13,077 nucleotides of DNA from Desulfobacteraceae bacterium (GTDB lineage Bacteria > Desulfobacterota > Desulfobacteria > Desulfobacterales > Desulfobacteraceae). The notes beneath the pieces were generated by a model. The model was not told where the DNA came from. It worked only from the letters and a program-made list of their open reading frames with translations, and searched no databases. Where the stretch lies: contig WFQS01000086.1 in assembly GCA_015486915.1 (NCBI GenBank), positions 1 to 13,077 of the forward strand. Direction: 5' to 3'. A program made the translations under genes and the position numbers. Position 1 is the first letter of the stretch, and every line of letters begins with the position of its first letter. This document shows positions 1 through 6,910 of the stretch, one piece after another.

Positions 1-62
1 ACCAAAGGTAGGACAAAAAAAGCAATAATCACAAAAAATATTATGGATGGATCAAATTTCAT
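1..62 (-). CDS. N-terminus of a membrane protein, cut by window edge
   Basis: On the minus strand an ATG at 62 opens a frame that runs off the left edge after 20 complete codons. The peptide begins MKFDPSIIFFVIIAFFVLPL, which is almost entirely hydrophobic after residue 5 and reads as a membrane anchor or an N-terminal transmembrane helix. A good ribosome binding site (AGAGGA) lies about 8 bases upstream, which is the main reason for calling a gene on so little sequence. It begins 56 bases after the floA stop on the same strand, so it is probably the next gene of the floA operon. The family cannot be told from 20 residues. Confidence 0.55.
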   Translation of the reverse strand, partial: MKFDPSIIFFVIIAFFVLPL

Positions 63-118
63 TGTTCAATCCTCTGAAAAACCGATCAATACCGGCCTGA
101 ATTTTTAATGGTGTTATT

Positions 119-1099
119 TTATGTTCTATTTTCAGAATCTGCTTCCGGTGTCGCAATCTGGTCTCTCATTTTCGTATCAGCAGAAATATTCTGAATTTTA
201 TAATAATCCATGACCCCGAGGTTACCGCTTCTGAACGCTTCTGCCATTGCAAGGGGCACCTGTGCTTCTGCTTCAACAACTTTTGCGCGCATTTCCTGTA
301 CCCTTGCCTTCATCTCCTGCTCCTGGGCATAGGCCATGGCACGCTTTTCCTCGGCTTTTGCCTGGGCAATTTTCTTATCTGCCTCTGCCCTGTCCGTTTC
401 AAGCTCTGCACCTATATTTTTACCCACATCCACATCTGCAATATCAATGGATAAAATTTCATAGGCAGTTCCGGCATCAAGTCCTTTTTTCAGGACAGTT
501 TTTGAAATCATATCGGGATTTTCCAGGACTTCCTTGTGGGTGACAGCAGATCCTATTGTGGTTACAATGCCCTCCCCTACCCTTGCAAGTATTGTTTCTT
601 CTCCTGCTCCTCCAACAAGCCGGTCAATATTTGCCCTTACCGTTACCCTTGATATGGCCTTTAACTGGATACCGTCCTTTGCCATGGCTGCCACAAGAGG
701 AGTTTCAATGACCTTGGGGTTAACGGACATCTGTACAGCTTCAAGCACATCCCTGCCTGCAAGATCAATGGCAACGGCACGGTTAAATGGAAGTTCTATA
801 TTGGCTTTATCAGCAGCGATGAGTGCCTGCACAACCCTGCTTACGTTGCCCCCTGCAAGGAAATGGGATTCAAGACTGTCCGTTGGAATATCAATGCCCG
901 CTTTAACCGCCATGATTTTGGATTCAACAATGAGTTTGGGCGGAACTTTCCTGAATCTCATGAAAATTATATTTATCAGTCCCACCTTTGCACCTGAGAC
1001 CAGGGCCTGTACCCACAGTGCCAGGTAAGCAAATATAAAATAAAACACAACAAGACCGACAACACCTGCAATAATAAACAAAACAACCATAAAATCCAT
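119..1099 (-). CDS. floA: Flotillin-like protein FloA (UPF0365 family)
   Basis: Predicted 326-residue bacterial flotillin-like protein. In Bacillus the family marks functional membrane microdomains and acts as a scaffold for membrane protein complexes. A hydrophobic membrane segment spans about residues 4-30. An SPFH-like domain with the characteristic run [22 protein letters not shown] begins near residue 47 (shown here by its first and last residues M and G). An Ala/Glu-rich helical region at about 230-285 should form the coiled coil, and the conserved tail [15 protein letters not shown] follows. Length matches the family, which is around 330. A GTG three codons upstream (1108) is rejected because it lies inside the GGAGG that serves the ATG at 1099 with 8-base spacing. 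It starts 15 bases after the stop of the upstream NfeD-family gene. NfeD and flotillin genes are commonly paired, which supports a shared role. The family call is firm; the microdomain role is taken from homologues. Confidence 0.93.
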   Translation of the reverse strand: MDFMVVLFIIAGVVGLVVFYFIFAYLALWVQALVSGAKVGLINIIFMRFRKVPPKLIVESKIMAVKAGIDIPTDSLESHFLAGGNVSRVVQALIAADKANIELPFNRAVAIDLAGRDVLEAVQMSVNPKVIETPLVAAMAKDGIQLKAISRVTVRANIDRLVGGAGEETILARVGEGIVTTIGSAVTHKEVLENPDMISKTVLKKGLDAGTAYEILSIDIADVDVGKNIGAELETDRAEADKKIAQAKAEEKRAMAYAQEQEMKARVQEMRAKVVEAEAQVPLAMAEAFRSGNLGVMDYYKIQNISADTKMRDQIATPEADSENRT

Positions 1100-1114
1100 C
1101 TTAGACACCTCCAG

Positions 1115-1591
1115 TTATTTAATTTTTTCAACAACAATCCGGTTGCCAGTAACATTTGTTACAATAACCGGAGTGCCTGCATCAATATATTCTGCATCTG
1201 TGACCACATCAAGTCTTTTCGAGTCAATCATGGCAATTCCTGCGGGACGAAGATCCGTTACAGCTTTCCCCTCCTTATTAATAAAAGTTTCAATTCCCTT
1301 TTCCTGGGAAACCACCCCGTCCTGTTTTGATAATCTCAGTTTAAGTGTCAGTTTGGATTCGGAAAGTATCTTAATTCCAATAATAATCATCACAGGAATA
1401 ATAACAACATCAACACCTGTAAAAATTATTCCGGCTGTTGCGGAAACGGATGTGAAAACCGTGTAAAGGGAATAAAAAAATATGCAAATGGCAAGAACAG
1501 TTAATATCCCGAATGAGGGGATAAAAATTTCCGCCATGATGACAAAAAAACCGATTATCTGAAGAAAAACAGGCAGTATGTACGTTTTCAT
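1115..1591 (-). CDS. NfeD-family membrane protein, short form with three TM helices
   Basis: 158-residue protein of the NfeD family, the usual partner of flotillin-like proteins. Three hydrophobic segments lie at about residues 5-24, 28-46 and 52-75, followed by a soluble C-terminal OB-fold-like NfeD domain at about 107-157. That domain carries the typical core GKAVTDLRPAGIAMI followed by an YIDAGTPVIVTNVTGN stretch. The ClpP-like protease domain of long NfeD proteins is absent, as in other short forms. The ATG at 1591 is chosen because AAGGA sits 8 bases ahead of it. The frame stays open 29 codons further upstream to a TTG at 1678, but that codon has no ribosome binding site and the extra residues show no recognisable feature. 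The gene ends 15 bases before floA, and the GGAGG for floA fills that gap, so the two are almost certainly cotranscribed. The likely role is membrane organisation together with FloA. Confidence 0.85.
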   Translation of the reverse strand: MKTYILPVFLQIIGFFVIMAEIFIPSFGILTVLAICIFFYSLYTVFTSVSATAGIIFTGVDVVIIPVMIIIGIKILSESKLTLKLRLSKQDGVVSQEKGIETFINKEGKAVTDLRPAGIAMIDSKRLDVVTDAEYIDAGTPVIVTNVTGNRIVVEKIK

Positions 1592-1711
1592 CACAGGAAT
1601 CCTTTTCAAACCAACAATAAACAGGGCTAATTTAAAATCTCCATTGGCTGCAAACTTTCGCTCAATGCTCTCTGTCAAATTTTATTTTTTTCGGGACTGA
1701 TTCGGCCAGAA

Positions 1712-2050
1712 TTATGGACTCTCAAGCCTTACAATAACATGATTCTGTTCAATGCTGTCAATTACAACGGGCTTTCCCCTTTCAATAAATTCCCCCCTTG
1801 TTATTGCATCTATTTTTCTATTATTTATAATTATTTTTCCCGAGGGACGGAGAAATGTATGGGCAATTCCAATGTCACCAGGCTCTATGTGTAATTTCTC
1901 TGCTGTATCCACATAAGAATTCTTAAGAGTTGTGTTAAGATAAGGCCCTTTAACAATTTTTGCAAATCCCGGCAGCACAAAACGTATCACAAAAAGAGAG
2001 ATCAAAAACGCAAACAGAAAAGCTCCCAGGACATATGCAATATTTATCAT
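1712..2050 (-). CDS. Second NfeD-family protein: one TM helix plus NfeD OB domain
   Basis: 112-residue protein with one hydrophobic helix at about residues 4-26, a short linker, and an NfeD C-terminal OB-like domain from about residue 57. The core GDIGIAHTFLRPSGKIIINN is followed by FIERGKPVVIDSIEQNHVIV. It therefore looks like the C-terminal third of a long NfeD, without the protease domain and the multi-helix membrane part. The ATG at 2050 is preferred because AGGGGGA lies 8 bases upstream; an in-frame ATG at 2074 has no such site. Upstream of 2050 the frame stays open to a stop at 2138-2140 and reads LLGFVLPDPSMPWQGELF, which looks like protein-coding sequence. The gene may therefore be the remnant of a longer one. 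The gene is 120 bases upstream of the other nfeD gene on the same strand and is probably the first gene of the floA operon. Confidence 0.8.
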   Translation of the reverse strand: MINIAYVLGAFLFAFLISLFVIRFVLPGFAKIVKGPYLNTTLKNSYVDTAEKLHIEPGDIGIAHTFLRPSGKIIINNRKIDAITRGEFIERGKPVVIDSIEQNHVIVRLESP

Positions 2051-2458
2051 AAATAATTCCCCCTGCCATGGCATAGAAGGGTCCGGCAGTACAAAACCCA
2101 GGAGCTGATAATAATATAAATAATATGTTTCAAGTGTTTAATCATAAAATTTCATAAAAACTTCACTTTATTATCTTATTGTTTTTACATTGAACCGTAT
2201 AGGGATTTATGTATTTCGAGAAGAAAACCTCGCTCCGCATTATCTGTTTTATAAACAATAAACAAACCAGCAATGATACATTGCAATTGTAATATATACA
2301 GTTACAGGGCAGCAAAATCAAACTATTCTTTTTCAACAGGCTGTTACAGAACTACGTTTTTCAGTAAATATTCTACAATAAATTTGACACTGATGAAAAT
2401 GACATATACTATGTTTCCAACTTTATGAGATGATACTATTTTGTCATTGAGATCAACA
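2051..2458. other. Gene-free divergent intergenic region
   Basis: This AT-rich stretch separates the leftward nfeD-floA genes from the rightward pilC and should hold the promoter of the former. I see no convincing -35/-10 pair for either direction. An 83-codon minus-strand frame (2344-2595) runs through part of it into the adjacent palindrome, but it has no ribosome binding site worth the name and no protein-like composition, so it is not called. Minor symmetric sequences occur: CGAG/CTCG around 2217-2232 and an ATTGCAAT palindrome around 2279-2286. No RNA gene was recognised. Confidence 0.5.
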
Positions 2459-2639
2459 TGTTCTAAGGATCGGAGATGAAATAAGTTGAACAGAAATAGC
2501 GCAGAATTCTTACCCCATGTACAAGGCGCATTAAAGGTTGCATACTCAACGTATTCGGCCTTTGATGCAACGAAGTAGATGGGAAAAGAAGACAAGCAAT
2601 TTCGTTCAACTTATAAAATTTTCGATCCTAAAGAGAACA
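2459..2639. repeat. 181-base imperfect palindrome, MITE/REP-like element
   Basis: The left and right arms are imperfect reverse complements over about 80 bases each. Matching blocks, outside to inside, are TGTTCT (2459-2464) with AGAACA (2634-2639), AGGATCG (2466-2472) with CGATCCT (2623-2629), ATAAGTTGAAC (2481-2491) with GTTCAACTTAT (2604-2614), and GTTGCAT (2537-2543) with ATGCAAC (2565-2571), with a loop of about 21 bases. Between these blocks the arms still match partly, for example TTCTTACCCCAT against the complement of ATGGGAAAAGAA. The arms differ by small gaps, which is expected of an old or diverged repeat. No transposase is present, so if mobile it would be non-autonomous. It ends 27 bases before the pilC start, so a transcript through it would fold into a long hairpin. 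The palindrome is visible directly; its mobile or dispersed nature is inference. Confidence 0.75.
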
Positions 2640-2666
2640 GCAGATTTTTATTAAGGAATATAAATA

Positions 2667-3878
2667 ATGACTGCTTTTATATGGAAAGGTAAAAATCCAA
2701 AAAACAGAAAAGTAAAAGGTGAAATGGAGGCTGAGACCGCCGAACAGGTCAGGTCAGCCCTTCAGAGAAGAAAGATTACCCCTGTTAAAATAAAACAAAA
2801 GCCAAAAGATCTTTTTGAAAACATTGCTTTTATGCAGCCTAAAGTTAAGGACAAGGATGTTATTATCTTTGCAAGGCAGTTTTCAACGATGATTGATGCC
2901 GGTTTACCACTTCTTCAATGCCTTGAAATCCTGTATGAACAGCAGGAAAATCCAAGTTTTAAAAAAGTTTTGAAAAAAATCAAGGAATCCATTGAAGCTG
3001 GAGAAACCTTTGCCGATGCTTTAAAAAAATTTCCAAATATTTTTAATGAGCTTTTTATCAATATGGTTGCTGCAGGAGAAGCAGGCGGAATTTTAGATAT
3101 TATTTTAAGACGGCTTTCAGCTTACATGGAAAAAATGGCAAAATTGAAAAAACAGATAAAAGGTGCCATGACATACCCTGCCATTACATTGGCTATCGCT
3201 GTGATTGTCGTTGGTATAATTCTTGTCTTTGTAATACCGGTCTTCTCCGAAATGTTTGCAGATTTCGGATCATCCCTTCCAACTCCCACCCTGCTTGTCG
3301 TTGGCTTGAGTAACTTTGTCATCCATAAAATCTGGTATATAATCGGAACTGTTGTTATTGCTGTTTTTGTTTTTAAAAAAATATATGCTTCAAAAAAAGG
3401 CAGGATAATAATGGATGATCTGTTTCTAAAACTGCCTGTGTTCGGGATACTGATAAAAAAAGTTGCTGTTTCAAAATTTACCAGAACCATGGGAACAATG
3501 ATGTCAAGCGGGGTTTCAATTCTCGAAGCATTGGAAATTGTTGCAAAAACAGCTGGAAATAAAACCATTGAGTTTGCCATGCTGGACGTGAAGCAGGGGA
3601 TCTCAGAAGGTCGGTCAATGGCAGATCCTCTTCTTGAAAGCGGAGTGTTCCCATCCATGGTATGCTCCATGATAGCTGTGGGAGAGTCCACAGGAGCTCT
3701 TGATACGATGATGGAAAAAATTGCTGATTTTTATGATGATGAAGTTGATCAGGCCGTCAAGAACCTTACTGATATGATAGAACCTTTCATGATGGTTTTC
3801 CTTGGTACGGTGATAGGCGGACTTGTTATAGCCATGTATCTTCCTATTTTTAAAATGGCAGGAGTAGTAGGATCATAG
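2667..3878 (+). CDS. pilC: Type IV pilus inner-membrane platform protein PilC (GspF family)
   Basis: 403-residue GspF/PilC-family protein, the inner-membrane platform that couples the PilB/PilT motor ATPases to pilin assembly and retraction. The N-terminus (FIWKGKNPKNRKVKGEMEA) is the typical PilC opening. Two repeated T2SSF domains lie at about residues 66-190 and 270-392; both carry the family pattern FARQFSTMIDAGLPLLQCLE or its counterpart FTRTMGTMMSSGVSILEALE. Membrane helices fall at about 171-193, 222-238 and 372-394. The conserved ending MYLPIF is present at about 390-395. The ATG is preceded by AAGGA with 9-base spacing. PilC rather than GspF is favoured by the N-terminus and by the PilS-like kinase 6 bases downstream, an order seen in pil clusters. 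pilB, pilT and pilin genes are not adjacent here, so the T2SS paralogue cannot be wholly excluded. Confidence 0.9.
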   Translation: MTAFIWKGKNPKNRKVKGEMEAETAEQVRSALQRRKITPVKIKQKPKDLFENIAFMQPKVKDKDVIIFARQFSTMIDAGLPLLQCLEILYEQQENPSFKKVLKKIKESIEAGETFADALKKFPNIFNELFINMVAAGEAGGILDIILRRLSAYMEKMAKLKKQIKGAMTYPAITLAIAVIVVGIILVFVIPVFSEMFADFGSSLPTPTLLVVGLSNFVIHKIWYIIGTVVIAVFVFKKIYASKKGRIIMDDLFLKLPVFGILIKKVAVSKFTRTMGTMMSSGVSILEALEIVAKTAGNKTIEFAMLDVKQGISEGRSMADPLLESGVFPSMVCSMIAVGESTGALDTMMEKIADFYDDEVDQAVKNLTDMIEPFMMVFLGTVIGGLVIAMYLPIFKMAGVVGS

Positions 3879-3884
3879 TTTAAT

Positions 3885-5177
3885 TTGAATACAATAATCA
3901 ATACAGATAATAACCATATTATTCATGAGATTAAATGGCTTATAGCATTTAGAATAATCTTTGCGGTTATCCTCTTATCTTCCACCTTTGTTTTCTGCAG
4001 AGAGGGTGGAACGCCTTTTACCGCCCAGCCTTTTTTATTTCTTTACGGGTTGTCAGGCCTTCTTTTTTTATTCTCAATTATTTATCTGCTTTTGCTGCCT
4101 GCATTAAAAACCGGTGTTTTTTCTGCCTATTTTCAACTTGTCTGTGATTCTTTCTTTATTACAGCAATTATTTTTATTACTGGCGGGTTTGCAAGTATTT
4201 TCACCTTTCTTTACCTCCTTGTTATAATGGGCGCGAGTATAATGCTGCTTCAAAGAGGGAGCATGATAATTGCTGCTTTATGCGGTATTGAGTATGGGGT
4301 ATTAATTGATCTTCAATACTATGGTGTCATCGTTCCCTTTGGCAGTCACGATCCTTTTATTTTTTCAATTCCATGGTATTATGTTGTTTACAGAATTTTT
4401 ATTATTATCATTGCATGTTTTGCAGTTTCCCTGTTAACGGGACTGCTTGCAGCAGAGGCGAAAAGGGCAAGACGTGATTTTAAAATTATGGAAGGGCATT
4501 TAAAAAGGGTTGAAAGAATGTCTGTCATAGATGAACTTGCCTCTTCCATGGCCCATGAAATCAGGAATCCACTTGCCTCTCTTTCCGGTTCCATTCAACT
4601 CTTACAGGAAAATGTGAAGGCGGGTTCATCCAATTACAGATTAATGCAGATAGTGCTCAGAGAAACTGCAAGACTTTCAAGGATAACATCGGATTTCCTT
4701 GCATTTGCAAGACCTGAAGCAGGGGAAAAAATAAAATTTAAAGCTGATCAGGTCATAGAAGAGATAGTAGAGCTTTTTAGAAAAGATCCGCTGTGCTCCG
4801 GCAGAATAGATATAAAATTGAAACTCTACCGTAAAGTATGGTTGTTCATGGACCCCGATGATTTTAAACAAATTCTTTGGAATCTCTTAAAAAATGCAGC
4901 AGAAGCCATTGAAAATAAGGGTGAGATCCGTATTATACTGAGCAGTCCGAGAAATAACCAGGTGCATCTGAAAATAATTGATAACGGGTGCGGCATAAAA
5001 CAAAAGGACTTAAAATTTGTGTTTGACCCTTTTTTCACCACAAAAACAAATGGTACCGGCCTCGGACTTTCCATTATCCACAGGCTGATTGACTCATACA
5101 ATGGAATGATTGGTTTTGAAAATATACAGCATCAAGGGACTGTTTTCACATTGATTCTGCAAACCGCACAAACTTAA
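3885..5177 (+). CDS. PilS-like membrane sensor histidine kinase
   Basis: 430-residue two-component histidine kinase. The N-terminal half has about six hydrophobic helices (roughly residues 17-37, 49-71, 84-104, 106-122, 125-145, 166-190), a layout like that of PilS. A short helical linker leads to a HisKA domain with the H-box SMAHEIRNPL and phospho-acceptor His224. The HATPase domain has the N-box NLLKNAAEA (Asn333, Asn337), G1 DNGCG (366-370), F-box FDPFF (380-384) and G2 GTGLGL (390-395), so catalysis should be intact. No PAS domain is seen between the membrane part and His224, whereas many PilS proteins have one. The start is a TTG, 6 bases after the pilC stop and weakly served by AGGA about 12 bases upstream; no ATG occurs before the helices, so a TTG start with coupling to pilC is the best reading. 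The cognate regulator is not next door, so PilS is likely but not proven. Confidence 0.85.
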   Translation: MNTIINTDNNHIIHEIKWLIAFRIIFAVILLSSTFVFCREGGTPFTAQPFLFLYGLSGLLFLFSIIYLLLLPALKTGVFSAYFQLVCDSFFITAIIFITGGFASIFTFLYLLVIMGASIMLLQRGSMIIAALCGIEYGVLIDLQYYGVIVPFGSHDPFIFSIPWYYVVYRIFIIIIACFAVSLLTGLLAAEAKRARRDFKIMEGHLKRVERMSVIDELASSMAHEIRNPLASLSGSIQLLQENVKAGSSNYRLMQIVLRETARLSRITSDFLAFARPEAGEKIKFKADQVIEEIVELFRKDPLCSGRIDIKLKLYRKVWLFMDPDDFKQILWNLLKNAAEAIENKGEIRIILSSPRNNQVHLKIIDNGCGIKQKDLKFVFDPFFTTKTNGTGLGLSIIHRLIDSYNGMIGFENIQHQGTVFTLILQTAQT

Positions 5178-5183
5178 AAAATC

Positions 5184-5211
5184 TTGACACATCAACATTA
5201 AATAGGTTAAT
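5184..5211 (+). promoter_or_regulatory. Candidate sigma-70 promoter for the lysS-lpxD operon
   Basis: A perfect -35 box TTGACA (5184-5189) is followed after 16 bases by GTTAAT (5206-5211), a 4-of-6 match to TATAAT. It lies just after the kinase stop codon in the only sizeable gap before lysS, where a new transcription unit would be expected to begin. The predicted start near 5218 would give a leader of about 200 bases before lysS. The -10 box is not strong, so this is a candidate only. Confidence 0.5.
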
Positions 5212-5222
5212 TAGACTACTTT

Positions 5223-5420
5223 TTGTACAATAAAAAAGATTCTGACAAATATAGAAACTCTAATAATTCAGAGTATTTTGCAGGAGTTTCTTATAAAAAA
5301 CATTATAGCATCCATCAGGCTGATTTGGATCTGCTCTGCATCAGCCCACAACAAAAAGATGAAATAGACGTAATAAATTTACGTTCTGTTTCAAATACAA
5401 AAAGAAAAGAAACTATTTAA
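5223..5420 (+). CDS. Doubtful 65-residue small protein in the lysS leader
   Basis: A 65-codon frame fills most of the gap between the kinase and lysS and stops 1 base before the lysS ATG. The product would be hydrophilic, rich in Asn, Ser and Lys, with no signal peptide or membrane helix, and resembles no family I know. Against it: the only start near the 5' end is a TTG with no Shine-Dalgarno sequence, and its predicted position is only a few bases after the candidate transcription start. For it: the frame is open across the whole leader, and its stop is placed so that translation could couple to lysS, whose own ribosome binding site is weak. It may equally be an untranslated leader. Confidence 0.2.
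   Translation: MYNKKDSDKYRNSNNSEYFAGVSYKKHYSIHQADLDLLCISPQQKDEIDVINLRSVSNTKRKETI
5318..5346 (+). promoter_or_regulatory. Hairpin in the lysS leader
   Basis: GGCTGAT (5318-5324) and ATCAGCC (5340-5346) form a perfect 7-base-pair stem with a 15-base loop, 75 bases ahead of lysS. There is no run of T after it, so it is not an intrinsic terminator. The T-box consensus and the long junction structure of a lysine riboswitch are not apparent. It could influence lysS translation or mRNA processing, or simply be chance. Confidence 0.35.
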
Positions 5421-5421
5421 A

Positions 5422-6900
5422 ATGGAAGAATCAAATAAACTGCTCAAAATAAGAAAGCAAAAAATTCAGGAATTAAAAGACAGTGGTGTTTCCCTTTACC
5501 CAAATGATTTCAGGGTGACCGCAACCATTAAGGAATTAAACCAGATAATTGATGATAATCCCGAGGTTATGGGCGAAGACGGCAAAAATTTTTCCGTAGC
5601 CGGTAGAATGATGGCTGTGAATAAATTCGGGAAATCTTCTTTTATAAGATTTAAAGACCGGACAGGACAGATTCAGGGATACCTCCAGAAAAAAACCATC
5701 GGAGATAAAGATTATGATCTTTTTAAAAAACTTGATGTTGGAGATTTTATCGGAATAACCGGGCCTTTATTTAAAACAAGAACCGGAGAAAAAACCATTC
5801 TGGCCAAAGAGTTCCGTTTGATTTCCAAAGCAGTAAGAGCCCTTCCTGAAAAATTTCACGGGATAAAAGACCCTGAAAAAAGATACCGCCAGCGCTATCT
5901 TGATCTTATCATGAATAACGGCACAAAAGATATTTTTATAAAGAGAAGCAGAACTGTAAGTGTCCTTCGCAAATTTTTTGAAGAAAAGGATTTCATGGAG
6001 GTGGAAACTCCCATGATGCAGCCTCTGCCCGGAGGAGCCGAGGCAACCCCTTTTAAAACATGGCACAATGCACTTGGAATGGAACTTTTTCTGCGTATAG
6101 CACCTGAACTTTATTTAAAAAGACTTGTTGTGGGCGGATTTGAAAAGGTGTTTGAAATAAACCGCAATTTCAGGAATGAAGGTGTATCAACAAAACATAA
6201 TCCTGAATTTACCATGGTTGAATTCTATCAGGCATATGCGAATTATGAAGATCTAATGGATCTTACCGAAGAGATGTTTGCACATGTGGCAAAAGAGGTT
6301 ACAGGGTCAGAAAAATTTGAGTACCAGGAAGATGTTATCAATTTTGGCGGAAAATGGAAAAGGCTTCCCATGATGGACTCCCTTGTTGAAATAGGCGGGG
6401 TGAGTAAAAACATCCTTGATGATACCGAAGCTCTGCTTGCATTTGCTGAAAAAAAAGGAATAACCATCACAAAAAAAGAACGGCATGGAAAAATTTTAAC
6501 CAAGCTTTTTGACTCCCTTGTTGAACCCAATCTTATCCAGCCTACATTTGTAACAGGCTATCCGGTAGAGGTTTCTCCCCTTTCACGGAAAAACGATGAT
6601 AACCCGGAATTAACCGACAGATTTGAACTTTTTATAGCAGGCAAGGAAATTGCCAATGGATTTTCCGAATTAAATGATCCATCTGACCAGTACGACAGAT
6701 TTTTTGACCAGGCAGCCCAGCGTAAAGAGGGGGAGACCGAAGCACATATAATGGATTCCGATTACATTGAAGCCTTGGAATACGGTATGCCTCCAACAGC
6801 GGGAGAAGGTATCGGCATAGACCGTCTTGTTATGCTTTTGACCAATTCTCCATCCATAAGGGAAGTTATCCTTTTCCCCCATATGAAAAAGAGTTCTTAA
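5422..6900 (+). CDS. lysS: Lysyl-tRNA synthetase, class II
   Basis: 492-residue cytosolic enzyme that charges tRNA-Lys with lysine using ATP. The N-terminal OB-fold anticodon-binding domain covers about residues 57-135 (VAGRMMAVNKFGKSSFIRF). The class II catalytic core follows: motif 1 around 185-200 (FMEVETPMMQPLPGGAEATPF), motif 2 around 249-269 (FRNEGVSTKHNPEFTMVEFY) and motif 3 at 461-472 (GEGIGIDRLVML). The lysine-specific TDRFELFIAGKEIANGFSEL stretch is present at about 398-417, and the ending VILFPHM is the family norm. Length is typical of bacterial LysRS. The ATG at 5422 has only a purine-rich stretch (AAAGAAAAGAAA) ahead of it, so initiation may be weak or coupled. It stands first in the run leading to lolC/E, lolD, bamA, ompH and lpxD; the lolC/E start lies 10 bases after its stop. 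Confidence 0.97.
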   Translation: MEESNKLLKIRKQKIQELKDSGVSLYPNDFRVTATIKELNQIIDDNPEVMGEDGKNFSVAGRMMAVNKFGKSSFIRFKDRTGQIQGYLQKKTIGDKDYDLFKKLDVGDFIGITGPLFKTRTGEKTILAKEFRLISKAVRALPEKFHGIKDPEKRYRQRYLDLIMNNGTKDIFIKRSRTVSVLRKFFEEKDFMEVETPMMQPLPGGAEATPFKTWHNALGMELFLRIAPELYLKRLVVGGFEKVFEINRNFRNEGVSTKHNPEFTMVEFYQAYANYEDLMDLTEEMFAHVAKEVTGSEKFEYQEDVINFGGKWKRLPMMDSLVEIGGVSKNILDDTEALLAFAEKKGITITKKERHGKILTKLFDSLVEPNLIQPTFVTGYPVEVSPLSRKNDDNPELTDRFELFIAGKEIANGFSELNDPSDQYDRFFDQAAQRKEGETEAHIMDSDYIEALEYGMPPTAGEGIGIDRLVMLLTNSPSIREVILFPHMKKSS

Positions 6901-6910
6901 AAAATTATCC

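Noticed and set aside
1100..1108. GTG start for floA three codons upstream
   Set aside because: The GTG is part of the GGAGG that serves the ATG at 1099, so it cannot be the initiation codon with that site.
1640..1670. TTGACA on the minus strand between the two nfeD genes as a promoter
   Set aside because: No acceptable -10 box lies 15-19 bases downstream, and the genes look like one operon.
2271..2300. ATTGCAAT palindrome as an operator or attachment site
   Set aside because: Eight bases of symmetry in AT-rich DNA is expected by chance and nothing nearby supports a role.
2344..2595. 83-codon minus-strand reading frame
   Set aside because: More than half of it lies inside the palindrome, it has no usable ribosome binding site and the peptide resembles no family; its openness follows from the repeat sequence.
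5178..5421. T-box or lysine riboswitch ahead of lysS
   Set aside because: The T-box antiterminator consensus, a terminator, and the multi-helix lysine riboswitch core are not seen; only one short hairpin is present.
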